The notes: a model not told the origin generated them from the letters alone. Numbered from the stretch's first letter, positions 1 to 7,574 are shown. The stretch is DNA of 24,359 nt from Atopobium sp. (GCA_018376005.1 JAHACE010000004.1:1-24359); one strand, 5' to 3'. Numbers and translations: made by a program.

Positions 1-963
1 CCAATAGTTCTCGCCGCCGGAGCACATACCCTGCTTCTCTTCACCCTTAACACCAATATAAATTGGAATCATACCAAGAGCATCGTCACCAAGCTTCTTA
101 ATGTCGTTGTATGCCCAGGTACCGTTCTGGTAGAAGACAGCGTCGCCATTGACAAACTCTGCGACAGCGTCATCACCGGTCTTGCCAGAAAGCTCAGTTG
201 GGCTGCATGTAGCATTGTTGATATAGAGATCAAAAATCTGCTTGTAGTTAGGGAGATACGTTCCCTTAATTTCCTTAGCCTCAGGCTTACCGGTATCCTT
301 GAACTCATAGTACAGAGGAAGATTTGCAAGGTGTGTAGTAAAGCGCCAGTCAGAACTGGAATCAAGACCAGCGCTGGTGAATGCGCCCTTTACGCCAAGC
401 TCTGCTTTGCGAGCCTGAATATCCTCAACGACCTTCTTCAGCGAAGCAAAGTCTTTGATGTCGTCTCCCTTATAGCCAGCCTTCTCAAGTAGCTTCTTGT
501 TGTAGATAATGCCGTAGTCTTCCTCTACATAATCAACACCGTAGACAACGCCATCCTCCTGAAGCTTAAGAGCGTCATTAGTGAGCTCATCCAGAATCTT
601 GGCACCCTTAAGGTCAACGCAGTAATCCTTTACACCAATAAGACCAGAAGGACCATTTGTCTGGAACAATGTTGGAGCTACAGAAGCGTCCTTGTTAATC
701 TCAGACTGGAATGTCTGTGCATAGGTATCAGAAGCAGCAGTTACTACCTTTACAGGAACCTTTGTTTCCTCAGTATACTTAGCTGCAAGATCTTTCCACT
801 GCTGATCAGCCTCAGGCTTGAAGTTCAGGAAATAAACTGAACCGTTTGCAGAATCAGACTCTCCCTGCTTTTTGTCGTTATTTCCACCACAAGCAACAAG
901 ACCCAGTGAGCAAAGAGCTGATGCACTTAAGGTGACGAACTGCCTACGATTAATACCGGACAT
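1..963 (-). CDS. Sugar ABC transporter substrate-binding lipoprotein (family 1), C-terminus cut by window edge
   Basis: The reading frame is open from an ATG at 963 down to base 1, so only the first 321 residues are present. A strong AAGGAGGAG ribosome binding site precedes the ATG. The N-terminus has a twin-arginine stretch (N-R-R-Q-F at 5-9), a hydrophobic segment and a lipobox (L-V-A-C, Cys25). It therefore looks like a lipoprotein anchored outside the membrane, possibly exported by Tat. After a Gly/Asn/Ser-rich linker comes a family 1 extracellular solute-binding fold, recognisable from VYFLNFKPEADQQWKDLA, VYGVDYVEEDYGIIYNKKLL and the later F-V-N-G-D-A-V-F-Y-Q-N-G-T-W block. Proteins of this family deliver oligosaccharides to MalF/MalG-type permeases, which should lie just left of the window. 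The divergent TreR-like regulator suggests trehalose or another disaccharide, but the substrate is inferred. Confidence 0.88.
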   Translation of the reverse strand, partial: MSGINRRQFVTLSASALCSLGLVACGGNNDKKQGESDSANGSVYFLNFKPEADQQWKDLAAKYTEETKVPVKVVTAASDTYAQTFQSEINKDASVAPTLFQTNGPSGLIGVKDYCVDLKGAKILDELTNDALKLQEDGVVYGVDYVEEDYGIIYNKKLLEKAGYKGDDIKDFASLKKVVEDIQARKAELGVKGAFTSAGLDSSSDWRFTTHLANLPLYYEFKDTGKPEAKEIKGTYLPNYKQIFDLYINNATCSPTELSGKTGDDAVAEFVNGDAVFYQNGTWAYNDIKKLGDDALGMIPIYIGVKGEEKQGMCSGGENYW

Positions 964-1023
964 AAGACTCCTCCTTAGAGAGTGCTCCTAACTCTTTGCT
1001 AGGTTGCATCTCTTCTCATGATT

Positions 1024-1053
1024 TTCATAAGCTATGCTTTGATACACTGTCAA
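1024..1053 (-). promoter_or_regulatory. Candidate promoter of the sugar-binding protein gene
   Basis: Read on the minus strand, a perfect -35 TTGACA (1048-1053) is followed after 18 bp by TATGAA (1024-1029). Transcription would start near 1017, giving a leader of about 50 nt before the ATG at 963. The -35 is convincing and the -10 is only 4/6. Confidence 0.5.
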
Positions 1054-1098
1054 AACAATTTTGCTTATGTCTACAGAGAAAAGTATATTTGTACTATC

Positions 1099-1116
1099 GA
1101 GTTGTTTAAACAACTC
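1099..1116. promoter_or_regulatory. 18-bp perfect palindrome, candidate operator of the TreR-like regulator
   Basis: GAGTTGTTTAAACAACTC is a perfect 18-bp palindrome in the divergent intergenic region. Its core TTGTTTAAACAA matches 10 of 12 positions of the Bacillus subtilis TreR operator as I remember it (TTGTATATACAA). It lies about 45 bp upstream of the candidate -35 of the sugar-binding gene. It could therefore control the regulator's own promoter, or work through looping. Being an operator is an inference. Confidence 0.5.
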
Positions 1117-1126
1117 ACTTCCGAAC

Positions 1127-1156
1127 GGTATGAAATTATCGGTAAATGGTATGAAA
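1127..1156 (+). repeat. Pair of 9-bp direct repeats GGTATGAAA, 21 bp apart
   Basis: GGTATGAAA occurs at 1127-1135 and 1148-1156. The 21-bp spacing is two helical turns, so both copies face the same side of the DNA. This fits a pair of binding sites for an activator or repressor upstream of the GntR-type gene. No protein is assigned. Confidence 0.35.
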
Positions 1157-1257
1157 GGAACTATTTTATGTTCGTTCCATTTTTATAAAGCTACTATCTA
1201 ATCAAGAGCAACTTGAACATGCAACTCCAGCCTTCAACAGCACGTTAAGGAAAAAAT

Positions 1258-1977
1258 ATGCCAAGCGCACGATTTAATACGATTTATCATGATTTAAAAA
1301 ATAAGATCTTAGACGGGACATATGCGTATGAGTCCTATTTACCAACCGAGATGGAGCTTACTAAGATATATTCCTGCTCCAGAAACACCGTTCGACGTGC
1401 GCTCACACTTCTGTCCGATGAAGCTTTTCTTCAGCCTATTCACGGTAGGGGCGTACGCGTTATTTGGCAGAAAAAGCCAAGTGAGGTTATTGGCTCATTA
1501 GAAGGACTTGAGTCCTTTCAAGAATATGCCCACAGAAACAATCTTGTGCCTGATACAAATGTCATTGTCTTTGAGCACGTTCCTTGCACAGACGATATTT
1601 CTCATCAAACTGGTTTTAAAGCAGGAGAAGAACTTATTCACATTGTTCGAATCCGTAAACTCGACGGATCTTCTCGCCAGATAGACAACGACTACCTTTT
1701 AGCATCTGCCGTTGGAAATCTAACCATTGCTGATGCATCAACGTCTATTTATGCATACCTAGAAAACACGCTTCATATGAAAATTCTAAAGAGCAAAAGA
1801 ACAATCAGTGTTGAGCTGGCAACTGAAGAAGACCAGCAACATTTAGAGCTTGGAGATTTTAACTGCGTTGCAGTGGTGGAAAGCCATTCATTCAACTCAA
1901 AAGGCGTTATGTTTGGCTTCACACAAACTCGTAGTCATCCAGAAACGTTCTGCTATAAGGTTATTTCAAAAAGATAA
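1258..1977 (+). CDS. GntR-family transcriptional regulator, HutC/UTRA subfamily, TreR-like
   Basis: A 239-residue cytoplasmic regulator. Residues 1-70 form a GntR winged helix-turn-helix (YHDLKNKI, LPTEMELTKIYSCSRNTVRRALTLL, followed by the wing I-H-G-R-G). Residues 80-235 are a UTRA ligand-binding domain. The spacing and wording of IVRIRKLDG...DNDYLLAS...SIYAYLENTL...VELATEEDQQHLEL resemble B. subtilis TreR, which senses trehalose 6-phosphate. AAGGA sits 6 nt before the ATG. It is divergent from the sugar-binding lipoprotein gene, the usual arrangement of a local repressor and its target. The stop codon is only 7 bp from the end of the convergent exporter gene, leaving no room for a terminator. 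TreR identity is a similarity judgement from memory; GntR/UTRA membership is firm. Confidence 0.85.
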   Translation: MPSARFNTIYHDLKNKILDGTYAYESYLPTEMELTKIYSCSRNTVRRALTLLSDEAFLQPIHGRGVRVIWQKKPSEVIGSLEGLESFQEYAHRNNLVPDTNVIVFEHVPCTDDISHQTGFKAGEELIHIVRIRKLDGSSRQIDNDYLLASAVGNLTIADASTSIYAYLENTLHMKILKSKRTISVELATEEDQQHLELGDFNCVAVVESHSFNSKGVMFGFTQTRSHPETFCYKVISKR

Positions 1978-1984
1978 TCTGCGG

Positions 1985-2869
1985 TTAAATGTGCAGAATA
2001 AATTTCTTCTCTAGTTTATGGAAGACGGTGTAGCCAATAACTAGGGCAAGAACTGCAGAAACAAGGCAGCCTAAAATGGTGCTTGTTGCAGGAAACTTCT
2101 GGAAAAGAAGGCAGTCTCTAATAAATGTTACAAAGTGGAACATTGGATTAAAACGCTCAATCTGAAGCATCCAAGGCGACATGATATTAACGGAGTAAAA
2201 GAGCGGTGTACCATACATCCAGGCAGTGGTTACAACGCTCCATAGGTGGATAACGTCTCTAAAAAAGACTGCAAGGGCCGAGAGAAGCATTGCAAGACCG
2301 ATGCAAAAACAAGCCAGAAGCAGCAAAGCAACAGGTGTGAGCAATGAATAAATTGTCAGCGGAATGCGGAAGACAAGCATAACAATGCCAACAGCAATGA
2401 GCGAGAAAAGATAGTTTACAACCGCAAAAAGCACTTTCTGAACAGGGAAAACAACACGATTGATGCGAACCTTCTTAAGCAAGCTAGATGCATCAATAAT
2501 TGAGCGCATTCCCATAGTGGTTGCATCGTTCATCAGCTGAAACGCTGTGTTACCCAGAATAAGATACAAAGGATAGTTCACAACATCCTCGGCGCGGTTG
2601 CCTAAAAAAGTAGAAAAGACAACTGCCATAACGGTCATCATCAAAAGTGGGTTCAAAACTGACCACACAACGCCCAAAATGGAACGGCGGTATTTGAGCT
2701 TGAAGTCTTTACTTACCAGCTGACGCAAAATGAACTGGTCACGTTGATGTGTTGGATACCATGCATCTCGAGCAGAAACAGCAACAAGACTTGCACTTGC
2801 ACTATTAGTATTTGCAGAAACTACGCTTGTGTCCTGCGCATTATTAGTTTGTGTTGAAGACTCGCTCAC
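1985..2869 (-). CDS. ABC-2 type polysaccharide/teichoic acid exporter permease (TagG/Wzm-like)
   Basis: A 294-residue membrane protein with a GTG start, supported by AAGGAT 7 nt upstream. Residues 1-35 are a Ser/Thr/Asn/Ala-rich hydrophilic tail. The body has about six membrane segments. The family hallmark of ABC-2 polysaccharide exporters is clear near residues 45-75 (RDQFILRQLVSKDFKLKYRR then SILGVVWSVLNPLLMM). The later block NPMFHFVTFIRDCLLF is also typical. Such permeases pair with a TagH/Wzt ATPase to move teichoic acid or O-antigen-like glycans across the membrane. Here no ATPase is adjacent on either side, so the partner must be encoded elsewhere. The extra N-terminal tail is not usual for the family. 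The exact glycan exported cannot be told. Confidence 0.85.
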   Translation of the reverse strand: MSESSTQTNNAQDTSVVSANTNSASASLVAVSARDAWYPTHQRDQFILRQLVSKDFKLKYRRSILGVVWSVLNPLLMMTVMAVVFSTFLGNRAEDVVNYPLYLILGNTAFQLMNDATTMGMRSIIDASSLLKKVRINRVVFPVQKVLFAVVNYLFSLIAVGIVMLVFRIPLTIYSLLTPVALLLLACFCIGLAMLLSALAVFFRDVIHLWSVVTTAWMYGTPLFYSVNIMSPWMLQIERFNPMFHFVTFIRDCLLFQKFPATSTILGCLVSAVLALVIGYTVFHKLEKKFILHI

Positions 2870-2903
2870 GCGCTATCCTTTTCTACCGATTTCTGTATGG
2901 TTT

Positions 2904-2912
2904 ATCCTAGCA
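2904..2912 (-). promoter_or_regulatory. Candidate extended -10 promoter for the exporter permease
   Basis: On the minus strand TGCTAGGAT matches the extended -10 pattern TGnTAnnaT. It lies 35 bp upstream of the GTG start. No good -35 is seen, so support is modest. Confidence 0.3.
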
Positions 2913-3042
2913 CAGACAGACAAAGCCGTTTAAACTTGAAACGTTGTTGAACTGTTTTCTCCACTATTTTATTTGGATGTGTGGTGACAAGACTATTTAG
3001 TAACAGCGCGCTCAACAGCAGCGCTTGTAGAAATGGTGCAAA

Positions 3043-3972
3043 ATGTCTCAATCCCCTCTTGGACGCACGCTTATCATTGCTAATCCAGCTGCTCATAGCG
3101 GTAAAGGCGCAGCTGGTGCAGAATTTGCCCGTCATTTCCTTACCAGCTATTCAGCAGCAACGGATGGATACGAACTCAAGTTCACCACAGCTATGGGAGA
3201 CGCTCGTATCATGGCCGCAGAAGCTGCAGATTTTGACACGGTTGTCGCTCTTGGTGGAGATGGCGTCATCCACGAGGTGGTCAACGGCCTCATGACCTTA
3301 TCGCCAGAGGAGCGTCCAGCGCTTGGCATTATCCCTATGGGCTCGGGAAACGACTATGCACGCACCTTGGGCATGAAAATTAACGACCCCGAAGGTGCGT
3401 TTGCACAGCTGGTTCGCGGCAAGGTTAAGCAGCTAGAAATTGGTCGTATCAACGACGTCTACTTCATGGAGACCATGTCGTTTGGACTTGATGCAGCTAT
3501 TGCAGCTGACACCACAAAGCGCCGCGCGAACAACTCCTCTACCGAGGGCGAGGCGCTCTTCTTAACCTCAGGTCTCAAGTTTATGGCTGCAGGTAGCAAG
3601 GGTTACCCTTGCACCGTCTCGTTTGATGGCGAGAAGGACATTGATCTTCAAGCGCTTATCATGGCCTTCCAGATTGGTCCTACGTATGGCGGCGGCTTTA
3701 AGGTCTGTCCGCATGCACTGCCTGACGATGACCTTCTTACCGTCTGCTACAACACTAAAGTGCCTATCATTCCTCACCTGCTAGCTCTGTTTGGCCTGGC
3801 AAGGACTGGTAAACACGTCAACTCCCGCATCATTGAGGAGCGTCATCTCAAGCAAGCAGTGGTAACTTTCCACAAGCCTGTCCCAATTCAGGTAGACGGA
3901 GAAGAGCTTCCCTTTGCAGAACAGTTTGTCATTGAGGTTATTCCCGCTGCACTTTCCGTGATTGTTCCCTAG
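3043..3972 (+). CDS. Diacylglycerol kinase / sphingosine-kinase-like lipid kinase (DagK/YegS family)
   Basis: A 309-residue soluble enzyme of the DAGK catalytic family. It most likely phosphorylates diacylglycerol to phosphatidate with ATP at the inner face of the membrane, recycling lipid released during lipoteichoic or envelope glycan synthesis. Motifs in order are NPAAHSGKG (14-22), GGDGV (71-75, the ATP-binding GGDGT motif with Val for Thr) and PMGSGNDYARTLG (98-110). The C-terminal half carries the usual Y-G-G-G-F...D-D-L-L block and an end typical of the family (QVDGEELP). Length is close to the 290-310 of the family. The ribosome binding site is weak. The gene is divergent from the exporter permease and convergent with ptsI. 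The true lipid substrate is not determined by sequence. Confidence 0.88.
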   Translation: MSQSPLGRTLIIANPAAHSGKGAAGAEFARHFLTSYSAATDGYELKFTTAMGDARIMAAEAADFDTVVALGGDGVIHEVVNGLMTLSPEERPALGIIPMGSGNDYARTLGMKINDPEGAFAQLVRGKVKQLEIGRINDVYFMETMSFGLDAAIAADTTKRRANNSSTEGEALFLTSGLKFMAAGSKGYPCTVSFDGEKDIDLQALIMAFQIGPTYGGGFKVCPHALPDDDLLTVCYNTKVPIIPHLLALFGLARTGKHVNSRIIEERHLKQAVVTFHKPVPIQVDGEELPFAEQFVIEVIPAALSVIVP

Positions 3973-4036
3973 CGCACAGAGCGACTCCTGCGCCGTAGGT
4001 CGCGTTTCGAGGCTCGGGCTTTGCCGGTTGCGCATT

Positions 4037-4058
4037 GCGAGAAGATCGATCTTCTCGC
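4037..4058. repeat. 22-bp perfect palindrome containing an inverted pair of the GCGAGAAG motif
   Basis: The palindrome is perfect, with arms GCGAGAAGATC and GATCTTCTCGC and no loop. Its right arm runs into TTCTCGCCA (4052-4060), the 9-mer enriched across this window. The left arm carries the same core in opposite orientation. No T-run follows on either strand in the right place, so it does not look like a normal terminator. It lies between the convergent dagK-like and ptsI genes. Confidence 0.75.
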
Positions 4059-4081
4059 CAAAAAGGTTAGCGTTAAAGAAA

Positions 4082-4111
4082 CAGGGGCACCTGCCAGCGC
4101 AGATGCCCCTG
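4082..4111 (-). terminator. Terminator hairpin after ptsI (may also serve the convergent lipid kinase gene)
   Basis: CAGGGGCA and TGCCCCTG form an 8-bp GC-rich stem around a 14-nt loop. On the minus strand the stem is followed by TTTCTTT. It lies 38 bp beyond the ptsI stop codon. The T-run is imperfect. Confidence 0.65.
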
Positions 4112-4149
4112 AATTTGTATCGTGTAAGCTAAGACTTTACGACTAGAAC

Positions 4150-5853
4150 TTAGCGAGCTTCACGCTCAAGCAGAGCCTTAACCTCAGCTGCGGTATCAAG
4201 TTCCATAACGCGAGCAGTGAGCTCATCTGCCTCAGCCTTTGTCCAAGCAGCAATGGTCTTGCGGGTACGCAGGACAGATGGTGCAGAGACGGAGAACTCG
4301 TCCAGGCCAAAGGAAAGAAGGACTGGGATGAGCAGTGGATCTGCAGCTGCCTCACCGCACATACCAACCATGATCTTCTCCTTGTTACCCTCGCCGATGA
4401 GGAACTTGAGAGAACGGAGAACGGATGGCTGGTAGACCTCGTAGAGGTAGGCAACGCGATCATTGCCGCGGTCAGCGCACATGGTGTAACCGATGAGGTC
4501 ATTGGTACCAATAGAGAAGAAGTCGCACTCACGAGCCAGCTTATCTGCAATCAGAGATGCAGATGGGGTCTCAATCATGGTGCCGACCTCAATGTCCTTG
4601 TTGTAAGCTACGCCCTCAGCGTCAAGCTCACGCTTGCACTCCTCAACAAGAGCCTTTGCCTCGCGGACCTCGTCAACAGTGGTAACAAGAGGAAGCATAA
4701 TCTTGATGTCGCCAAATGCGGACGCGCGGAGAAGAGCGCGGAGCTGAACCTTGTACTGTTCAGCATTGTTGAGGCAGTAACGGATAGCGCGGAAGCCCAT
4801 GAATGGGTTCTCCTCAGCCTTCATGTTGAGGTAAGGAATCTCCTTATCGCCACCAACATCAAGAGTGCGGATGATGACAGGCTTATCCTTCATGCGTAGA
4901 GCAACCTTCTGGTAAGCAGCAAACTGCTCTTCCTCACTTGGAAGCTCCTTTGCGTCCATGAACAGGAACTCGGAGCGGAAAAGACCAATGCCCTCAGCGT
5001 CAGCTTCAACTGCGCCGTTAGCATCATCTGGGTTGCCGATATTAGCAACAAGCAGAACCTTGATGCCGTCAGCAGTTACGGTCTCCTTGCCACGGTAAGC
5101 CTCAAGAGCGGCCTTCTCTGCAGCATAAGCCTCAGCCTGAGTCTTGTACTCAGCAAGCTCAGCCTCAGAAGGATTAACAACAACCTTGCCATTGGTGCCG
5201 TCGACAACAATAGCGTTGCCAGTTGCAACCTCAGAAGTGATGTTAGGAACAGAAAGAACTGCAGGAATCTCAAGAGCACGAGCAATGATTGCAGAGTGAG
5301 AAGTACGACCACCAGTCTCGGTAACAATACCTGCTACGTGGTCCTTATCGATGTCTGCGGTCATAGAAGGAGTCAGCTCATGACAGACAATGACGGAGTT
5401 CTCTGGAAGTGTGGAGAGGTCAACAACCTCTTTACTAAGAAGGTCAGCGAGAAGACCAGTCTTTACGTCAGCAACGTCTGCAGCGCGCTCACGGAAGAGC
5501 TCATCCTCCATGCCAAGGAACATGTTGTAGTACATGTCGTATGCGTCACTTACAGCCTGCTCAACGCAGGTGCCACCGTCAATTGCGCCGTTAACAGCCT
5601 CTTTGATGCCCTCATCCTCAGCAAACTCAATGTGAGCACCCATAATTGCAGCAGCTTCCTCGCCCACCGTCTTGGTCATGCGCTCAATCTGCGCATTTGT
5701 CTGTGCGATGAACTTAGTTACAGCCTCTGCGTAACGAGCCTTCTCTGCAGCTGTATCTTCAACAGTGTGTGGAGTAAAAGTAAGATCTGGATCTACGGCA
5801 ACCTGAGCAGTACCGATGCCGATTCCATTGGACGCATTGACTCCCTCAAACAT
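4150..5853 (-). CDS. ptsI: Phosphoenolpyruvate-protein phosphotransferase, PTS Enzyme I
   Basis: Enzyme I takes phosphate from PEP and passes it to HPr, starting the sugar phosphotransferase chain in the cytoplasm. The frame is open from 5868, but I choose the ATG at 5853 because GGAG lies 5 nt before it while the ATG at 5868 has no ribosome binding site. This gives 567 residues, the usual length. The N-terminal swivelling domain has the phospho-His motif GGRTSHSAI with His186. The C-terminal PEP-binding barrel shows FRSEFLFMD, RTLDVGGDKEIPYL, MLPLVTTVDEV, GTMIETPSA, FFSIGTNDLIGY and the GMCGE catalytic Cys motif. No ptsH (HPr) gene is in the window. Upstream, a strong terminator separates it from the phosphofructokinase-like gene, so it probably has its own promoter in 5870-5995, where I see no convincing boxes. 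Confidence 0.97.
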   Translation of the reverse strand: MFEGVNASNGIGIGTAQVAVDPDLTFTPHTVEDTAAEKARYAEAVTKFIAQTNAQIERMTKTVGEEAAAIMGAHIEFAEDEGIKEAVNGAIDGGTCVEQAVSDAYDMYYNMFLGMEDELFRERAADVADVKTGLLADLLSKEVVDLSTLPENSVIVCHELTPSMTADIDKDHVAGIVTETGGRTSHSAIIARALEIPAVLSVPNITSEVATGNAIVVDGTNGKVVVNPSEAELAEYKTQAEAYAAEKAALEAYRGKETVTADGIKVLLVANIGNPDDANGAVEADAEGIGLFRSEFLFMDAKELPSEEEQFAAYQKVALRMKDKPVIIRTLDVGGDKEIPYLNMKAEENPFMGFRAIRYCLNNAEQYKVQLRALLRASAFGDIKIMLPLVTTVDEVREAKALVEECKRELDAEGVAYNKDIEVGTMIETPSASLIADKLARECDFFSIGTNDLIGYTMCADRGNDRVAYLYEVYQPSVLRSLKFLIGEGNKEKIMVGMCGEAAADPLLIPVLLSFGLDEFSVSAPSVLRTRKTIAAWTKAEADELTARVMELDTAAEVKALLEREAR

Positions 5854-5997
5854 ACTTGCTCCAATCATTGTCCGCGAAGCGGTGTATTTAGTTCTGCAAG
5901 CCTATCCACATTGGACAATAGTCGCAGAAACAAACCTGTCTTTTTACAGAGTAACATTTTTTTGACCTGTTACGTTGTGAGTATCGTTAAATAAATT

Positions 5998-6042
5998 TCA
6001 ATAAAAAACACTTGGCAAGAGAATCTTTCTTGCCAAGTGTTT
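5998..6042 (-). terminator. Strong intrinsic terminator after the phosphofructokinase-like gene
   Basis: AAACACTTGGCAAGA (6006-6020) pairs perfectly over 15 bp with 6028-6042 around a 7-nt loop. On the minus strand the stem is followed by a run of Ts (complement of 6003-6008). It separates the 6144-7157 gene from ptsI. The hairpin lies about 100 bp past the stop codon. Confidence 0.88.
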
Positions 6043-6102
6043 GTACGTTCACAATAGTAAAAACGTTCAGTATTTCTTGCGCGGCGAAAGCGCACCATCT
6101 GA

Positions 6103-6115
6103 GGGTTTCTCGCCA
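6103..6115 (+). repeat. Intergenic copy of the 13-mer GGGTTTCTCGCCA
   Basis: Exact copy of a 13-mer also found at 7575-7587, 14719-14731 and 15998-16010. It contains the TTCTCGCCA core that recurs 14 times in the window. It sits between the terminator and the stop codon of the phosphofructokinase-like gene. Confidence 0.75.
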
Positions 6116-6143
6116 AAAGAACTATGCGTTCTAGCTGCGATTA

Positions 6144-7157
6144 CTACTCAGAATCTGCAAGCCAAGAAGACTTGCCCTCGCGGCTCTCCTCTTTCTGGCG
6201 AGCAAGCTGAATCTCTTCTGCGATAGAGGCGGGCATTTCTCGGCCCATCTTCTTGTATAGAGCGGTGACAACGCGATCAATGGTTGCGCGCTTTGCGATT
6301 CCTCGACTTGCTGCAGTTGCAGTACCGCAAGCTGAAGCGTAAATAAGCGCGGTGTCGTAATCGTAGCCAGCGGTGGTCTTTGCAAGGAAGCCTGCGACCA
6401 TGGAGTCACCAGCGCCGGTTGCGTTAACAAGGCGAATCTTTGCAGTTGGGACAATGTGCTCAGTACCATACTCGTCCAGGAGCAGCGAACCTGCACCGCC
6501 GCAAGAGACGATAACGTTGCGAGCGCCGCCGTCCTGGAGCTTCTTTGCAAATGGAATGCACTCTTCTGGAGTCTCTGGACTTGCACCAAAGATACGGCCA
6601 ACCTCGTGGTTGTTAGGCTTGATCAGGAATGGTTGAGCCTTAATAGCCTCCATAAGCAGCTGACCAGGAGCGTCAACAACAAACTGAATACCGCGACCAG
6701 CAAGCTGAGCCATAAGGCGAGTGTAGATATCCTCTGGAAGCGAGCTTGGAATAGAACCGGTAAGAACCAGGGTGTCACCTGCGCCAACAACATCCATGCG
6801 CTCCAGCAGCTCATCAACCTTTTTCTCCGGAATGCGTGGACCATTGCCGTTGACCATAGTCATAACAATGCCGTTAAGCTTGACATTAATGCGGGTAAAG
6901 CCTGAATCCAGCTTGACGAAGTTACTTGGAATACCCTGACGCTGAAGATCACTCAGCAGGTATTCACCAGTAAAGCCACCGACAATGCCCATAGCAACGG
7001 TGACTTTATCAAGCTCATTTAAGAGTGTGGAGACGTTAATACCATTACCACCGCAGTGCAACTCTTCTGAGGAGGAACGGTTAGTAAAGCCCATGTCCAA
7101 TGTGTTTGGATGCATGACATAGTCAAGCGCGGGATTAAGCGTCATTGTGTAAATCAC
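6144..7157 (-). CDS. PfkB-family sugar-phosphate kinase, 1-phosphofructokinase-like
   Basis: A 337-residue ribokinase-family kinase, most like FruK, which converts fructose 1-phosphate to fructose 1,6-bisphosphate with ATP; tagatose 6-phosphate kinase (LacC) is the main alternative. The start is a GTG at 7157 with GGAGG 7 nt upstream. The N-terminal T-L-N-P-A-L-D motif (6-12), the sugar-binding GGNGINV (36-42) and the catalytic NATGAGDSMVAGF are all present. GAGDSMVAG is the 1-phosphofructokinase form. The usual Lys in GGKGINV is Asn here, which is odd for FruK, although the related E. coli Pfk-2 also lacks Lys at this site. The last 20 or so residues form a charged tail. No fruA or other PTS permease gene is adjacent. 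A good terminator follows, so the gene appears to be transcribed alone. Confidence 0.85.
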   Translation of the reverse strand: MIYTMTLNPALDYVMHPNTLDMGFTNRSSSEELHCGGNGINVSTLLNELDKVTVAMGIVGGFTGEYLLSDLQRQGIPSNFVKLDSGFTRINVKLNGIVMTMVNGNGPRIPEKKVDELLERMDVVGAGDTLVLTGSIPSSLPEDIYTRLMAQLAGRGIQFVVDAPGQLLMEAIKAQPFLIKPNNHEVGRIFGASPETPEECIPFAKKLQDGGARNVIVSCGGAGSLLLDEYGTEHIVPTAKIRLVNATGAGDSMVAGFLAKTTAGYDYDTALIYASACGTATAASRGIAKRATIDRVVTALYKKMGREMPASIAEEIQLARQKEESREGKSSWLADSE

Positions 7158-7244
7158 GGCGAGTCCTCCGAACTACAATAAAATCATGGAGACTTCAGTA
7201 TGACGCAATCGCTCTCAACAAACAATTAGAAACTAGCGACTCAC

Positions 7245-7277
7245 AAAAAATAAAAACCCCGACGCATGCCGGGGTTT
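7245..7277 (-). terminator. Terminator of the tRNA-His/tRNA-Lys transcript
   Basis: AAACCCCG (7254-7261) pairs with CGGGGTTT (7270-7277) around an 8-nt loop. The minus strand continues TTTTTATTTTTT. It starts about 10 bp beyond the tRNA-Lys CCA end. Confidence 0.9.
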
Positions 7278-7287
7278 GAAATTCAAA

Positions 7288-7363
7288 TGGTGGATCGTCA
7301 GGGGTTCGAACCCTGGACCTTGGGATTAAGAGTCCCCTGCTCTACCAGCTGAGCTAACGATCC
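7288..7363 (-). tRNA. tRNA-Lys (anticodon CTT)
   Basis: Minus-strand cloverleaf of 76 nt. The acceptor GGATCGT pairs with ACGATCC, followed by discriminator A and an encoded CCA. The D-arm is GCTC/GAGC, the anticodon loop is CTCTTAA with anticodon CTT, and the T-loop is TTCGAAC flanked by CAGGG/CCCTG. It lies 15 bp downstream of tRNA-His and shares its promoter and terminator. Confidence 0.96.
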
Positions 7364-7378
7364 AATTAACGTTTCGAA

Positions 7379-7455
7379 TGGGGTGGGAAAAGGGGCTCGA
7401 ACCCTCGACCTACGGAGCCACAGTCCGTCGCTCTGCCAACTGAGCTACTCCCACC
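7379..7455 (-). tRNA. tRNA-His (anticodon GTG)
   Basis: Minus-strand cloverleaf of 77 nt counting the extra 5' G(-1) that is the hallmark of tRNA-His, which here can pair with discriminator C73. The CCA is encoded. The acceptor is GTGGGAG/TTCCCAC, the anticodon loop is TGTGGCT with anticodon GTG, and the T-arm is GAGGG TTCGAGC CCC. It is first in a two-tRNA unit. Confidence 0.96.
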
Positions 7456-7486
7456 ATTTGGCCACCTCATGAAACGCAGCTAAATC

Positions 7487-7514
7487 ATTATTACAGAATC
7501 AGAAAAAGATGCAA
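7487..7514 (-). promoter_or_regulatory. Promoter of the tRNA-His/tRNA-Lys unit
   Basis: On the minus strand TTGCAT (7509-7514) is followed after 16 bp by AATAAT (7487-7492), preceded by an extended TG. Transcription would start about 25 bp upstream of tRNA-His. Confidence 0.6.
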
Positions 7515-7574
7515 GCGAGAAACGCAGTTTTTTCAAACTCTTTTTTGATTTTCTTAGAAATCTGCCGGAGCAAC

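Noticed and set aside
2928..2935. GTTTAAAC palindrome upstream of the exporter gene as a second TreR-like operator
   Set aside because: Only the 8-bp core is shared with 1099-1116; the flanks do not match and such 8-mers arise by chance.
3981..4003. Hairpin after the lipid kinase gene as a terminator
   Set aside because: The 7-8 bp stem has a bulge and is followed by only GTTTCG, so termination is not convincing.
5296..5994. 232-codon plus-strand frame
   Set aside because: It is antisense to ptsI, which has full family motifs; its sequence shows no known domain.
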